Notes: generated by a model not told the origin, from the sequence alone. A DNA stretch of 64,000 nt from Cytophagaceae bacterium (GCA_002710685.1 PALD01000069.1:1-64000); one strand, 5' to 3'; numbered from the stretch's first letter, positions 42,331-52,388 are shown. Program-made: numbers and translations.

Positions 42331-43284
42331 TTAAAGCAGTTTTGCATTTTTTACGAAAACGTAACCGTTGAGTAAATCCCTTACCATCATTTTACGTTTT
42401 CCGGGCAGTTGGATTTCCATGATTTTTATTGCACCATCCCCAGTGGTGACATACATCTCGTTGTCTTTTATGGTAATATGTCCCGGGGTATTGATAAGCG
42501 TATCAATCGTATCGATTTTTTCAACTTCATATATTTTTACCATGTCTTCCCTGTCCCCATTTTTTAATGTGCACCAGGCTGATGGATATGGGCTCAACCC
42601 CCTTATGAGGTTAAAGATTTCATCTGTGGGTTTTGTCCAATCAATCTTGGTATTCTCCCTTGTCAGCTTGTATGCGGTATGCGTTTGGGCAGACTTGGGT
42701 TGGGGTTGTGTCTTTACGTCGCCTTTTTCAATATTGAGTACGGTTTCAAGCAATAGCTCACTGCCCAGGGCCATCAACCTGTCGTGGAGGCTACCGGCAT
42801 TCTCCGTACTTGAGATTGCAAGTTCCCGCTGGTCGATGATTTCACCGGTATCTATTTTTTCATCTATAAAAAAGGTGGTCGCGCCGGTCATGGTATCACC
42901 ATTGATAATGGTCCAGTTGATGGGGGCGGCGCCACGATATGCGGGCAGGAGTGAGGCATGCAGGTTAAAGGTGCCGTATTGTGGCATTTTCCACACGGCT
43001 TCTGGCAGCATCCTGAAGGCCACGACAACCTGGAGGTTTGCGTTCAAACTTCTTAATTCTTCAAGAAAATGCGGGTCCTTGAGGTTTGTGGGCTGCAGCA
43101 CGGGTATATTGTGTGCCACGGCGTGTTGCTTTACGGCACTCTGTTTTAATTGTCTCCCCCGGCCGGCAGGGCGGTCAGGTGCGGTGATGACGCCCACCAC
43201 GTTTTTTTTTGCCTTGATGAGTTTATCCAGGCTGGCCACGGCAAACTCAGGTGTGCCCATGAAAACTATGCGTAAATCCCTCAT
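42331..43284 (-). CDS. fmt: Methionyl-tRNA formyltransferase
   Basis: A 317-residue enzyme that formylates initiator Met-tRNA using 10-formyl-THF. MRDLRIVFMGTPEFAVASLDKL, the catalytic HxSLLPxYRGAAPINW motif (Asn-His in FNLHASLLPAYRGAAPINW) and the Asp in GDTMTGATTFFIDEKIDTGEI are present. Overlaps the recQ stop by four bases (ATGA). Confidence 0.97.
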   Translation of the reverse strand: MRDLRIVFMGTPEFAVASLDKLIKAKKNVVGVITAPDRPAGRGRQLKQSAVKQHAVAHNIPVLQPTNLKDPHFLEELRSLNANLQVVVAFRMLPEAVWKMPQYGTFNLHASLLPAYRGAAPINWTIINGDTMTGATTFFIDEKIDTGEIIDQRELAISSTENAGSLHDRLMALGSELLLETVLNIEKGDVKTQPQPKSAQTHTAYKLTRENTKIDWTKPTDEIFNLIRGLSPYPSAWCTLKNGDREDMVKIYEVEKIDTIDTLINTPGHITIKDNEMYVTTGDGAIKIMEIQLPGKRKMMVRDLLNGYVFVKNAKLL

Positions 43285-45185
43285 AAAAGTTCGTATCTAT
43301 TAGCTGGTGTAATCCTTATTTTTTTGTCCTCGAGCAGGATTTGCAATACCCTTAGCAGGTCTTTGCCCGCTATTGCCGGCATGGCGGTTTCCAGTTCACG
43401 CGAGGTTGCGGGTCCTTGTTCAAGCAAGAGCAAAAGTACATTTTTTGCTTCCGCGAAAGCGAGCCCCCCGCCATCCCTTTTCTTTTTTTGACATACATCA
43501 CAGATGCCACAGGCCTGGGCGGTCTTCTCGTCAAAATAGTTCAATAACTGCACGTTCCTGCACACGTTGTCGTTTTCAATAAACCGGAGCATGGCGTTCA
43601 CCTGTTCTATCTTTCTCTTGTTCTGCACCTTGATGTCCGGGGCAATCCTGTTGATGGTGTGCCTGTCTTCTCGTGGCTCAAGAAAGGTGACCGCCGTGTC
43701 ATGGCTCTTGTGGTCATAGGTGCCCATCTCATCTTTTTCTAGGGTAATCAGGACTTCATGGACCTTCTTGACGGGTCGTGCTGCTTTTTTTGCGACCGTG
43801 GCGTGGTCAATGGTCATTGCCTGGTCAAAAATACCCCCGTAGGTCCTTAAGATCGTCTTGACGATTTCATCCATTCCCGGGTTTTTGATAAGGTAGTAGG
43901 TAAGGTTTACCGGCGAGGTCTCAAATTTAAAGGTTGCCCTGCGGTAAAACTCTTGCGACAACTGCAAGACACTGTTGCGGTCAAGAGATTGTAGGGCGTT
44001 GAATGTGATGATGGTGTTGAGTTTGTAGGTGCTGCAAAATTCCATGAAATTGAACCGGTAGGTCTCATCATGACCCTCGCCATACCCTATTGAGAAATAG
44101 GCACATAGTTTTTTATAGACCCATGCGATGTCCTTGATGGAGGGGATGACCTTTACAAATTGGTTGTTGAGCTTTTTTTTATCGCTTTCGCTGAAAAGCA
44201 TAATGCTATGGGCGTCGTTGCCATCACGGCCTGCCCTTCCAGCTTCTTGAAAGTAGCTCTCGATGCTTTCTGGGATTTCAACGTGGACCACGGTATGTAC
44301 ATCAGCCTTGTCTATGCCCATGCCAAAGGCGCTCGTGGCCACCATGACCTGAACCTTGCCCTGTGACCATTCCTTGAATTTTTCATCACGTTCAGCATTG
44401 CTCAGGCCGCCATGATAGTAATGTGCCTTGATCTGTTTGGTTTTCAGGAAATCAGCAAATAGTTGTGCTGACTTCCTGCTCCTTACATAGACGATGCCGC
44501 TGCCCTGGTGTTTCTTGAAAATATATGCCAGCCTACCGTGCTTATCCTGTTCTTCATGGATTATGTAAGCCAGGTTGTCCCGTTTGAACGAGGTCTTGAA
44601 CAGGGTTGCCCCGGGCATCTCCAGTTGATTCATGATATCCTGGGTGACCATCTGGGTAGCGGTTGCCGTCAGGGCAAGGTAGGGGGTGTCAGGCAATATT
44701 TCGCGCAAGCGGGAAAGGTTGCGGTATGCGGGCCTAAAGTCGTGGCCCCATTGTGAAATGCAGTGGGCCTCATCTATGGCTATGAGACTGACCTGTATGC
44801 CGGCCAGCCGCTCGATGACCATATCCTGCTGTAACCGCTCTGGAGAAAGGTAGAGCAGCTTGTACCCTCCATAGATGCAGTTGTCAAGCTTGGTTCCCAG
44901 CTCATTGTAATGTATGCCGCTGGCGATGTGCATGGCCTTTATACCGCGCTGCTGCAGTTGCATCACCTGGTCCTTCATCAATGCTATAAGTGGTGAAACC
45001 ACAATGGTTATGCCCGGCAAGAGCAGTGCGGGAAGTTGATAGCATAGTGATTTACCGCCCCCGGTGGGCAAGAGTGCCATGGTGTCCCTGTGCTGGAGGA
45101 TGTTGTTTATAATGTCTTCCTGCCTGGGCCTAAAATGGTCAAACCCCCAGTATTTTTTGAGTATGTCATAGGGGCCTGAGGTCAT
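43281..45185 (-). CDS. recQ: RecQ-family ATP-dependent DNA helicase
   Basis: A 634-residue superfamily 2 helicase. Motif I LLPTGGGKSLCYQLP, motif II DEAH (IAIDEAHCISQWGHDFRPAY), motif VI QEAGRAGRDG. The zinc-binding segment CRNVQLLNYFDEKTAQACGICDVC (Cys4) and a partial HRDC-like tail follow. The ATG at 45185 overlaps the upstream stop by one base (TGATG). A TTG at 45188 is unlikely. It shares an operon with the upstream kinase and with fmt. Confidence 0.95.
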   Translation of the reverse strand: MTSGPYDILKKYWGFDHFRPRQEDIINNILQHRDTMALLPTGGGKSLCYQLPALLLPGITIVVSPLIALMKDQVMQLQQRGIKAMHIASGIHYNELGTKLDNCIYGGYKLLYLSPERLQQDMVIERLAGIQVSLIAIDEAHCISQWGHDFRPAYRNLSRLREILPDTPYLALTATATQMVTQDIMNQLEMPGATLFKTSFKRDNLAYIIHEEQDKHGRLAYIFKKHQGSGIVYVRSRKSAQLFADFLKTKQIKAHYYHGGLSNAERDEKFKEWSQGKVQVMVATSAFGMGIDKADVHTVVHVEIPESIESYFQEAGRAGRDGNDAHSIMLFSESDKKKLNNQFVKVIPSIKDIAWVYKKLCAYFSIGYGEGHDETYRFNFMEFCSTYKLNTIITFNALQSLDRNSVLQLSQEFYRRATFKFETSPVNLTYYLIKNPGMDEIVKTILRTYGGIFDQAMTIDHATVAKKAARPVKKVHEVLITLEKDEMGTYDHKSHDTAVTFLEPREDRHTINRIAPDIKVQNKRKIEQVNAMLRFIENDNVCRNVQLLNYFDEKTAQACGICDVCQKKKRDGGGLAFAEAKNVLLLLLEQGPATSRELETAMPAIAGKDLLRVLQILLEDKKIRITPANRYELL

Positions 45186-45721
45186 CAATCCATGTTTTTT
45201 AATATAAATTGCATGCGGTCGCTCACCGGTGCCCTGGGCACTTCGATGGGGGTATATCCATATTCGTTATAGGTCTTGAGGAGGTGTTCCTGTATCGCGG
45301 TTGCCTGTTCAAAACTTTCATAGCGTTCACCATCAGTGGTGTGTATTTCTTTCCATGGGGGTAGCACAAAAACCTTGTTGTAGGTATAGTCCTTACAGGC
45401 CTTGATAAAATTCTCGGGATATTGCTGCCCAGCATAGTCCATGTAGGCTAGTACATCGGGCAGGCCACGGTCATAAAACACATATTCATCTTTTACCCCG
45501 TCAGCATACCTGAACTGCGTGATGCGTTTTTCAAGCAGTTTTTGGCTAAAGAGCAATGGCTGCGTGAGGAAGAGCTGTGCTATACCCTGTTCCTGGGCCT
45601 CACGGGTCACTTGCCGCGATATTTCTTCAAGGCAGGTATACCCCTTTTTTTCCAGTTTGTCTATAAGAGTGGTCTTACCTGTTGATGGACCGCCTATGAT
45701 AACGATGCGTTTTGCTGACAC
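45185..45721 (-). CDS. AAA_28/NadR-like P-loop ATPase
   Basis: A 178-residue nucleoside-kinase-like P-loop protein. Walker A IGGPSTGKTTLIDKL at residues about 7-21, EEISRQV, a DRGLPD motif near 86 (lid Asp), and an ERYESFEQ lid loop. Related domains phosphorylate nicotinamide riboside or act on NAD precursors; the substrate is unknown here. It is the first gene of the operon with recQ and fmt. Confidence 0.85.
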   Translation of the reverse strand: MSAKRIVIIGGPSTGKTTLIDKLEKKGYTCLEEISRQVTREAQEQGIAQLFLTQPLLFSQKLLEKRITQFRYADGVKDEYVFYDRGLPDVLAYMDYAGQQYPENFIKACKDYTYNKVFVLPPWKEIHTTDGERYESFEQATAIQEHLLKTYNEYGYTPIEVPRAPVSDRMQFILKNMD

Positions 45722-45780
45722 TTCAATGATTTTTTTCGGGCTTTAAAGGTAGGGCCTTAAATCTTATTGCTAAAAACATC

Positions 45781-45813
45781 TTGATGATTACCGTGATCAA
45801 AAGCGTATCTTTG
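45781..45813 (+). promoter_or_regulatory. Promoter of the DUF493 gene
   Basis: TTG (45781-45783), 22 bp, TATCTTTG (45806-45813), with the ATG at 45830. The -7 box is a perfect TAnnTTTG. Confidence 0.55.
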
Positions 45814-45829
45814 CAGTAAATAATGATGC

Positions 45830-46120
45830 ATGAGTTTAGAAAAGGATCCTGACGCGTTTTACAACAAACTCAAGTCTCAGCTTATTGAGACTTCTGAGTG
45901 GCCCACGGAATATCTATATAAATTTATCGTTTCTTCAGACATACACAAGATTGCTGAAATCGAGGCGGTGTTCAACAACATGGGTGCCGTTATAAATACC
46001 AAGGAGAGCAGGAACGGTAAGTATACCAGTGTTTCTGTCAATGTGAGGATGAAGACGCCTGATGATGTTATAGAAAAGTACAAGGAGGTAGGTAAGATAG
46101 AAGGGGTCATTTCATTATAG
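45830..46120 (+). CDS. DUF493 (YbeD-like) family protein
   Basis: A 96-residue ferredoxin-like protein of the YbeD/DUF493 family: EWPTEYLYKFIVSSDIHKIAEIEAVF, RNGKYTSVSVNVRMKTPDDVIEKYKEVGKIEGVISL. Probably a small regulator related to ACT domains; function unknown. It heads the DUF4290-murA segment. Confidence 0.92.
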   Translation: MSLEKDPDAFYNKLKSQLIETSEWPTEYLYKFIVSSDIHKIAEIEAVFNNMGAVINTKESRNGKYTSVSVNVRMKTPDDVIEKYKEVGKIEGVISL

Positions 46121-46238
46121 ATTTGGCCTGAGCCAAAAAATTGACACCTTTTAAACAAGGCTTTCTTTTACCTCTCAAAGGTTTTTGTTATTTTGCAACC
46201 GTTGCCGTGCAGGCAATACTTCACTTAAAATTTTACAG

Positions 46239-46868
46239 TTGGTAGATCAATTAGAATACAATACAGAGCGGGAAAGGCTTATTATCCCAGAATATGGTCG
46301 TCATATACAAAAGATGATCAACCAGGCCATAGAAATTGAAGATCGTGATGAGCGCAACAAGGTGGCAAGGTCCATCATTGCCGTCATGGGCAACATGCAG
46401 CCACACCTGCGTGATGTAAGTGATTTTCAACATAAATTATGGGATCAGCTCTTCATCATGGGTGATTTTAAACTGGATGTTGATTCACCGTTTGAAAAAC
46501 CCTCAAAAGAAAAACTTCAAGAAAGGCCAGAACCTCTTGAATATCCGCAAAATCATCCCAAATACCGTTTTTACGGTAATAACATCAAGCGCATGATTGA
46601 TGTTGCCGTAAAGTGGGATAAAGGTGAGATGCGTGAAGCCCTTGAATTTACCATTGCAAACCACATGAAAAAAAGCTTCCTTAACTGGAACAAGGACACC
46701 GTGGATGACGATGTGATCTTTAAGCACCTTTTTGAGCTTAGCGAAGGCCAGATCAATCTTGCAAAAAAAGATGAGGACCTCCGTGATGCCCACAAGCTGG
46801 TGAGGAGCAAGAAGGCCAAGCCAACCAATAACCATAGAAAAAAAGGAGGCCGCAAAAAGCGCTATTAA
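46239..46868 (+). CDS. DUF4290 family protein
   Basis: A 209-residue protein conserved in Bacteroidota, all-helical with a lysine-rich C-terminal tail (RKKGGRKKRY). Start at the TTG of 46239 gives (M)VDQLEYNTERERLIIPEYGR, which matches the family N terminus as I recall it; the frame is open to 46185 but that part is unlike the family. Directly upstream of murA (gap 18 bp), with which it is usually linked. Function unknown; the basic tail suggests RNA or DNA contact. Confidence 0.85.
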   Translation: MVDQLEYNTERERLIIPEYGRHIQKMINQAIEIEDRDERNKVARSIIAVMGNMQPHLRDVSDFQHKLWDQLFIMGDFKLDVDSPFEKPSKEKLQERPEPLEYPQNHPKYRFYGNNIKRMIDVAVKWDKGEMREALEFTIANHMKKSFLNWNKDTVDDDVIFKHLFELSEGQINLAKKDEDLRDAHKLVRSKKAKPTNNHRKKGGRKKRY

Positions 46869-46886
46869 TCCTTAGTTTATTCTTCC

Positions 46887-48200
46887 ATGGGAACATTTCA
46901 GATAGAAGGGGGGCACCAACTCAAAGGTGACATCCAGCCACAGGGCGCAAAAAACGAAGCACTTCAAATTCTTTGTGCTGTTCTTCTTACGCCAGAGCGC
47001 GTTATAATCAACAACATTCCAGATATTGTTGATGTCAATAAACTCATCACCATACTCAGTAACCTGGGCGTAAAGATCCAGAAACTGGGCAAGGGTAAGT
47101 ACAGCTTTAAGAGCGACGCCCTTAACCTGGATTACCTCGAGGGCGAGCAGTTTAAAAAAGAAGGTGGAGGCCTACGTGGTTCAATCATGATTGTGGGGCC
47201 CTTGCTGGCCCGTTTTGGCAAAGGGTACATTCCACGTCCCGGGGGAGATAAAATAGGCCGTCGTCGTTTAGATACCCACTTTGAGGGCATGATAAAACTG
47301 GGAGCTACCTTTAGGTACAACAAAGAAGAACGCTTTTATGGCGTTGAAGCTCCTGAAGGTCTCAAGGGGACGTACATGCTTCTCGATGAAGCCTCTGTTA
47401 CCGGTACGGCAAACATCGTGATGGCCGCCGTGATGGCAAAGGGAACAACCACCATTTACAACGCCGCCTGCGAACCTTACTTACAGCAATTGTGTAAAAT
47501 GTTGAACCGCATGGGGGCAAAGATCACCGGTGTAGGGTCAAACATGCTGCACATAGAAGGGGTGCAAGAGCTGCATGGATGCGAGCACACCATCCTGCCA
47601 GATATGATTGAGATAGGTTCATGGATAGGCCTTGCCGCCATGACCCGTAGCGAGATCACCATAAAAAACGTGAGCTGGGATGACCTGGGCTTGATCCCTG
47701 AAACCTTTAGGAAACTGGGCATCACCGTTGAGAAACAAGGTGAGGACATCCATATTCCCGCGCATACAGGTGGATATACCATCGAGAAATTTATTGACGG
47801 ATCATTCATGACCATCAGCGATGCCCCATGGCCAGGGTTTACCCCAGACCTCTTGAGTATCATTCTCGTGGTCGCCACCCAGGCAAAGGGAGAGGTGCTC
47901 GTACATCAAAAAATGTTTGAGAGCAGGCTGTTCTTTGTGGATAAGCTAATTGACATGGGGGCAAAAATCATTCTTTGTGACCCCCACCGCGCCACGGTCA
48001 TAGGCCATGACTTCAAGTCAACATTAAAGGCAACGACCATGAGCTCTCCAGACATTCGTGCAGGGATATCCCTGTTGATTGCTGCCCTTAGTGCAAAAGG
48101 TACATCCACGATTCACAACATCGAGCAGATTGACAGGGGGTATGAAGATATTGACGGGAGGTTGCGTGCCATAGGGGCCAGGATAATCAGGACCGCCTAG
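46887..48200 (+). CDS. murA: UDP-N-acetylglucosamine 1-carboxyvinyltransferase MurA, Asp form
   Basis: A 437-residue enzyme for the first committed step of peptidoglycan synthesis. Motifs: GAKNEALQILCAVLL (Lys22, Asn23), LRGSIMIVGPLLARFG, PGGDKIGRRRLDTHFEGM, SRLFFVDKLIDMGA and IDRGYEDIDGRL. The catalytic Cys of E. coli MurA (Cys115 in PGGCTIG) is Asp121 here. The same change is known to make MurA insensitive to fosfomycin. Convergent with hutG with a 4-bp overlap. Confidence 0.96.
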   Translation: MGTFQIEGGHQLKGDIQPQGAKNEALQILCAVLLTPERVIINNIPDIVDVNKLITILSNLGVKIQKLGKGKYSFKSDALNLDYLEGEQFKKEGGGLRGSIMIVGPLLARFGKGYIPRPGGDKIGRRRLDTHFEGMIKLGATFRYNKEERFYGVEAPEGLKGTYMLLDEASVTGTANIVMAAVMAKGTTTIYNAACEPYLQQLCKMLNRMGAKITGVGSNMLHIEGVQELHGCEHTILPDMIEIGSWIGLAAMTRSEITIKNVSWDDLGLIPETFRKLGITVEKQGEDIHIPAHTGGYTIEKFIDGSFMTISDAPWPGFTPDLLSIILVVATQAKGEVLVHQKMFESRLFFVDKLIDMGAKIILCDPHRATVIGHDFKSTLKATTMSSPDIRAGISLLIAALSAKGTSTIHNIEQIDRGYEDIDGRLRAIGARIIRTA

Positions 48201-49141
48201 ACCCAGTATTTCATCAAATAATACGCTAACCTTGCGGCAAGCCTTGCCGTCGCATTGTCCTGGTCAAAAGCTGGGTTGAGTTCCACGATATCCACGCTCA
48301 ATAATTTGCCAGAACTGCAAATCAATTCCATGGATTTCAATGCGGTTTCAGGTGAGAAGCCTAACGGTGACGGCGCACTCACCCCCGGGGCATAGGCAGA
48401 TGAAAACCCATCGAGGTCCACGGTGATGTACACATGTTCCACACGCTGTATAAAATCTGTAATTTCGGCGGCTATCGTTGCCCAATTCCCCAGGCAAAAA
48501 TCAATGTTGAGCAGGAATTCGGTATTTGTCGCTTCCGCGAAAGCAAAAAGTTCACGGTTGTTGCTTTCTTCTTGTATGCCGAGGGCCAGGTAGTAGAAAT
48601 CCTCTTTTTCTTCCTGGGCAATTTGCCAAAAGGGAGTCCCTGAATTTCTTTTTCCATCCACCTGCCGCAGGTCAAAATGCGCGTCAAAATTGATTATTCC
48701 TATTTTGCCTTGTGGCAAAAATTTTCTCAATCCATTGTAATGGGCGTATGCTAGGTCATGCCCACCGCCCAGCAGTATGGGCTTGATCCCGTTGCTCAAA
48801 AGCCTTGCGACGGCATGGGTTATTTTATCATGTAATGCTTCCAGTTGGTCATCTTTGGCGCAGGCCAAATCCCCAAAATCGTGGATGTTTACCCTGTTGT
48901 CAAAATGATTGCTCAGCGTGGCCATTATTTTCCTGATGCTTGCTGGGCCGGCCGCGGCGCCCACCCGTCCCAGGTTTCTGGCAACGCCTATATCTCCTGC
49001 ATAACCCAATATGCCATAGGCGTTTGCCAAAGGTTCATTATCATCAAGGTTGCTCAACTTTACCTTTTCATGCAGGTAAAGTTGACTGCCAGACTTTCTG
49101 CCTTGCCAGTTTTCAGGCGATGGGGGAGTGTAAAAGTCCAT
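48197..49141 (-). CDS. hutG: Formimidoylglutamase
   Basis: A 314-residue arginase/ureohydrolase-family enzyme, last step of histidine use (formimidoyl-glutamate to glutamate and formamide). Manganese ligands are in LLGGGHDLAYAH, INFDAHFDLR and YITVDLDGFSSAYAPGVSAPSPLGFS. Its start abuts the hutU stop, and it ends the hut operon. Confidence 0.92.
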   Translation of the reverse strand: MDFYTPPSPENWQGRKSGSQLYLHEKVKLSNLDDNEPLANAYGILGYAGDIGVARNLGRVGAAAGPASIRKIMATLSNHFDNRVNIHDFGDLACAKDDQLEALHDKITHAVARLLSNGIKPILLGGGHDLAYAHYNGLRKFLPQGKIGIINFDAHFDLRQVDGKRNSGTPFWQIAQEEKEDFYYLALGIQEESNNRELFAFAEATNTEFLLNIDFCLGNWATIAAEITDFIQRVEHVYITVDLDGFSSAYAPGVSAPSPLGFSPETALKSMELICSSGKLLSVDIVELNPAFDQDNATARLAARLAYYLMKYWV

Positions 49142-51142
49142 TTATCCTAGATTGTCTAAAATATCTTCATCCACCATTTGTGGCAAGGTGACCTTGAGAT
49201 GTGGTGTTCTTTTCATTTCGCGCTTGATGGCAAAAACAGCTTCTTCATTGCGCGCCCAGCTGCGACGGGCAATACCATTGTTTACATCATAAAAGAGCAT
49301 GTTTTTTATTTTGGCCTTGGTTTCTTCCCTGCCATCCAGCAACATCCCAAACCCACCATTGATGACCTCGCCCCAGCCCACACCGCCGCCGTTGTGGATA
49401 GAGATCCACGTCGCACCACGAAAACCATCGCCTATCACATTATGAATGGCCATATCAGCCGTAAAGCGGCTTCCATCATAGATATTGCTGGTTTCTCGAT
49501 AGGGAGAATCCGTACCGCTCACATCGTGATGGTCACGGCCCAAGATCACCGGAGCTGTGATCCTGCCAGAGGCAATCGCTTCATTGAAGGCAATAGCGAT
49601 TTTTTGCCTTCCTTCAGCATCAGCATACAGAATCCTGGCTTGAGAGCCCACAACGAGATTGTTGTTCTCGGCTTCGCGTATCCAGGTGATATTGTCCTGC
49701 ATTTGCTGTTGTATCTCGGCAGGTGAGTTTTGTTTTATTTCTTCCAGTATATGCAAAGCAAGCTGGTCAGTCGTGCTTAGATCTTCAGGTTTGCCAGAAG
49801 TACACACCCAGCGAAATGGCCCAAAACCATAATCAAAGCACATGGGCCCCAGGATGTCCTGTACGTATGATGGATAACGAAATTCGTTATTGTTTTTTCC
49901 AGCGATATCAGCACCGGCACGGGAGGCCTCGAGTAAAAAAGCATTGCCATAATCAAAAAAATAGGTTCCTCTTGCTGCATGCTGGTTTATGGCATCAACT
50001 TGTCTTATCAGGCTCTTTTGTACTTCTTCTTTAAAAGCCTTGGCATCGTTTTTAAGCAGGTCATTTGATGCTTCATAACCCAGCCCTACGGGATAATAAC
50101 CACCAGACCACGGGTTGTGCAACGAGGTCTGGTCAGAACCTAGGTGTATGTGAATTTCTTCGGTATAAAAGCGCTCCCACACCTCCACGACGTTGCCCAC
50201 AAAGCCTATCGAGACCGTTTCTTTTTTGGTGACAGCCTGTTTAGTTCTCTTGACCAGGTCGTCAATGTTCTCCTGGAGTTCGTCAATCCAGCCCTGTTGA
50301 TGTCTTTTTCTTGCGGCGGTGGGGTTGACTTCTGCACAAATCGTGATACATCCCGCAATATTACCCGCCTTGGGCTGAGCCCCGCTCATACCTCCTAGGC
50401 CAGCGGTGAGAAAAATCTTTCCTTTTGGGCTTTCGCCGAAAGGCAAACATTTTCTAAACGCGTTCATCACGGTAATCGTGGTGCCGTGTACGATACCCTG
50501 TGGGCCAATGTACATATAGCTGCCCGCGGTCATCTGCCCATACTGTGTCACGCCCAGGGCATTATATTTTTCCCAGTCATCGGGCTTGCTGTAATTAGGG
50601 ATCATCATTCCGTTGGTGACCACCACACGGGGGGCATCCTTGGATGATGGAAACAGGCCCATGGGATGACCGCTGTACATATGCAGGGTTTGCTCATCAC
50701 TCATCATGGCGAGGTACTGCATGGTGAGCAGGTATTGTGCCCAGTTTTGAAATACCGCGCCATTGCCACCATAGGTGATGAGTTCATCAGGATGCTGGGC
50801 AACCGCGGGGTCAAGGTTGTTCTGGATCATGAGCATGATGCCCGCTGCCTGTTGTGACTGGGCGGGATAGTGGTCAATGGGCCGGGCATGCATCTCATAA
50901 CCGGGCTTAAAGCGATACATATAGATGCGGCCGTATTCTTTTAACTCTGCATAAAATTCCTTTGCAAGTTCTGCATGCCAGGATGTATTAAAATAACGCA
51001 GGGCATTTTTCAAGGCCAGTTTTTCTTCATCGTGCGAGAGTATCTGTTTGCGTTTTGGGGCATGCGAAATTGAAGTGTCCACCGGTTTGGGTGGGGGTAG
51101 TTTATCTGGGATACCCTGTAATACCTGTTCTTTAAATGTCAT
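49142..51142 (-). CDS. hutU: Urocanate hydratase
   Basis: A 666-residue NAD-dependent enzyme that turns urocanate into imidazolonepropionate. Features: GGNGAVFQNWAQYLLTMQYL, MYSGHPMGLFPSS, the NAD site TAGLGGMSGAQPKAG, and HNGGGVGWGEVINGG near the C terminus. It is about 100 residues longer than the Pseudomonas enzyme, as is usual in Bacteroidota. The ATG at 51142 (MTFKEQVLQGIPDKLPP) is chosen over the longer frame to 51256, because that part overlaps the hutI end. Overlaps hutI by 11 bp. Confidence 0.95.
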   Translation of the reverse strand: MTFKEQVLQGIPDKLPPPKPVDTSISHAPKRKQILSHDEEKLALKNALRYFNTSWHAELAKEFYAELKEYGRIYMYRFKPGYEMHARPIDHYPAQSQQAAGIMLMIQNNLDPAVAQHPDELITYGGNGAVFQNWAQYLLTMQYLAMMSDEQTLHMYSGHPMGLFPSSKDAPRVVVTNGMMIPNYSKPDDWEKYNALGVTQYGQMTAGSYMYIGPQGIVHGTTITVMNAFRKCLPFGESPKGKIFLTAGLGGMSGAQPKAGNIAGCITICAEVNPTAARKRHQQGWIDELQENIDDLVKRTKQAVTKKETVSIGFVGNVVEVWERFYTEEIHIHLGSDQTSLHNPWSGGYYPVGLGYEASNDLLKNDAKAFKEEVQKSLIRQVDAINQHAARGTYFFDYGNAFLLEASRAGADIAGKNNNEFRYPSYVQDILGPMCFDYGFGPFRWVCTSGKPEDLSTTDQLALHILEEIKQNSPAEIQQQMQDNITWIREAENNNLVVGSQARILYADAEGRQKIAIAFNEAIASGRITAPVILGRDHHDVSGTDSPYRETSNIYDGSRFTADMAIHNVIGDGFRGATWISIHNGGGVGWGEVINGGFGMLLDGREETKAKIKNMLFYDVNNGIARRSWARNEEAVFAIKREMKRTPHLKVTLPQMVDEDILDNLG

Positions 51143-52388
51143 GGGCTTGTTGTATAAGTTCACCGTTCTTGAATACTTTACTGGGTCGCAACTGGCCTTG
51201 CCTGTATAAAACCTCGTGTGGATTTCCCGTTTCAAAAACGACAATATCTGCGGCATAACCTGGTCTGATACGTCCTATCTTCTCCCTGCGTAGGGCATGT
51301 GCGGCACGATAGGTCATCCCGGTAAGAATCTCTGTTGAGGTCAATTTTTCAAAAGCTCCCAAAATTGAAGCTTGCGTCAGTAGATCTCCCATGGGTGCTG
51401 ACCCGGGATTCCAGTCGCTGGCAATGGCAAGGCATGCACCCTGGTCGAGTAACCTGCGCGCGGGCGCAAACCCGCAACCCAGTCCCAGTGTTGCGCCAGG
51501 GAGAGCGGTTGCGACTGTGTTGCTCTGTGCTAGAAGTGCAATTTCAACCTCACCGCTGGCCTCAAGGTGGTCAGCACTCACGGCCTCATAATTAATGGCT
51601 ACCTTGCTGCCACCCGTCGTAAACTGGTCAGCATGCACCGTGATATCCAGGTTTGATTCCCGGGCCTTTTCAAAAAATGGCTTGACCATCAAGGGGGTGT
51701 AAGAACCCTGCTCGATAAAAGCATCCACGCGGGCTGCGAGGTTTTCTTCTTTGATGATGGGGAGCAGATTATTGACAATGGTATCCACGTATTTTTCCGC
51801 TTTGCCCTTAAATTCACGCGGGATGATATGCAGCGCAAGACAAGTGGGGACCAAAGTGGCCTTTGTCAATTTTTGAGCCTGGGCAATGGCACGGAGCATC
51901 TTCAATTCTTCTTCAATAGATTGTCCATAACCGCTTTTTACCTCGATGGTCGTGATGCCCCTGGAGAGCAGCAAATTGGCACGTTGTGCCGTGAGCTGGG
52001 CCAGTTCCTGCTGGCCTGCATTGCGGGTGTGGGTTACCGTATCCCAGATGCCGCCGCCTTTTTCAGCGATTTCAAGATAGGTCATGCCTGCGTTGCGGCG
52101 CGCATAATCAAGCGCACGGTCACCGCTAAAACAGATATGTGTGTGACTGTCAATAAAACCTGGGAGGACCGTTGATTTTTTAGGTAGCCCGTAAATTTTT
52201 GCCTTGAGTTTTTCCGCTTTTGCAAAAAGTGCCCCGTGGTCATCAACGGCTTCAATCCTTCCATTTTTCATGAGGATTCCCTGGTTTTTTTTTGGCGCAA
52301 GCCCATCATCATGCAAAGCACCTTTTAAAGGGGTTTCCTCAAAGGTTATGAGTTGCGAAATGGGGCCTATGTATGTGTAGTTTATCAA
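51132..52388 (-). CDS. hutI: Imidazolonepropionase
   Basis: A 418-residue amidohydrolase that opens the imidazolone ring. Metal motif PGFIDSHTHICFSGDRALDY, then HADQFTTGGSKVA, DHLEASGEVE and ASDWNPGSAPMGDLL. The start is a TTG at 52388 inside the hutH stop (TTGA), so translation is coupled. Confidence 0.95.
   Translation of the reverse strand: MINYTYIGPISQLITFEETPLKGALHDDGLAPKKNQGILMKNGRIEAVDDHGALFAKAEKLKAKIYGLPKKSTVLPGFIDSHTHICFSGDRALDYARRNAGMTYLEIAEKGGGIWDTVTHTRNAGQQELAQLTAQRANLLLSRGITTIEVKSGYGQSIEEELKMLRAIAQAQKLTKATLVPTCLALHIIPREFKGKAEKYVDTIVNNLLPIIKEENLAARVDAFIEQGSYTPLMVKPFFEKARESNLDITVHADQFTTGGSKVAINYEAVSADHLEASGEVEIALLAQSNTVATALPGATLGLGCGFAPARRLLDQGACLAIASDWNPGSAPMGDLLTQASILGAFEKLTSTEILTGMTYRAAHALRREKIGRIRPGYAADIVVFETGNPHEVLYRQGQLRPSKVFKNGELIQQAHDI

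Noticed and set aside
42368-43303. 311-codon plus-strand frame opposite fmt
   Set aside because: Exact antisense shadow of fmt; the composition is Ser/Phe-rich as expected of a reverse frame.
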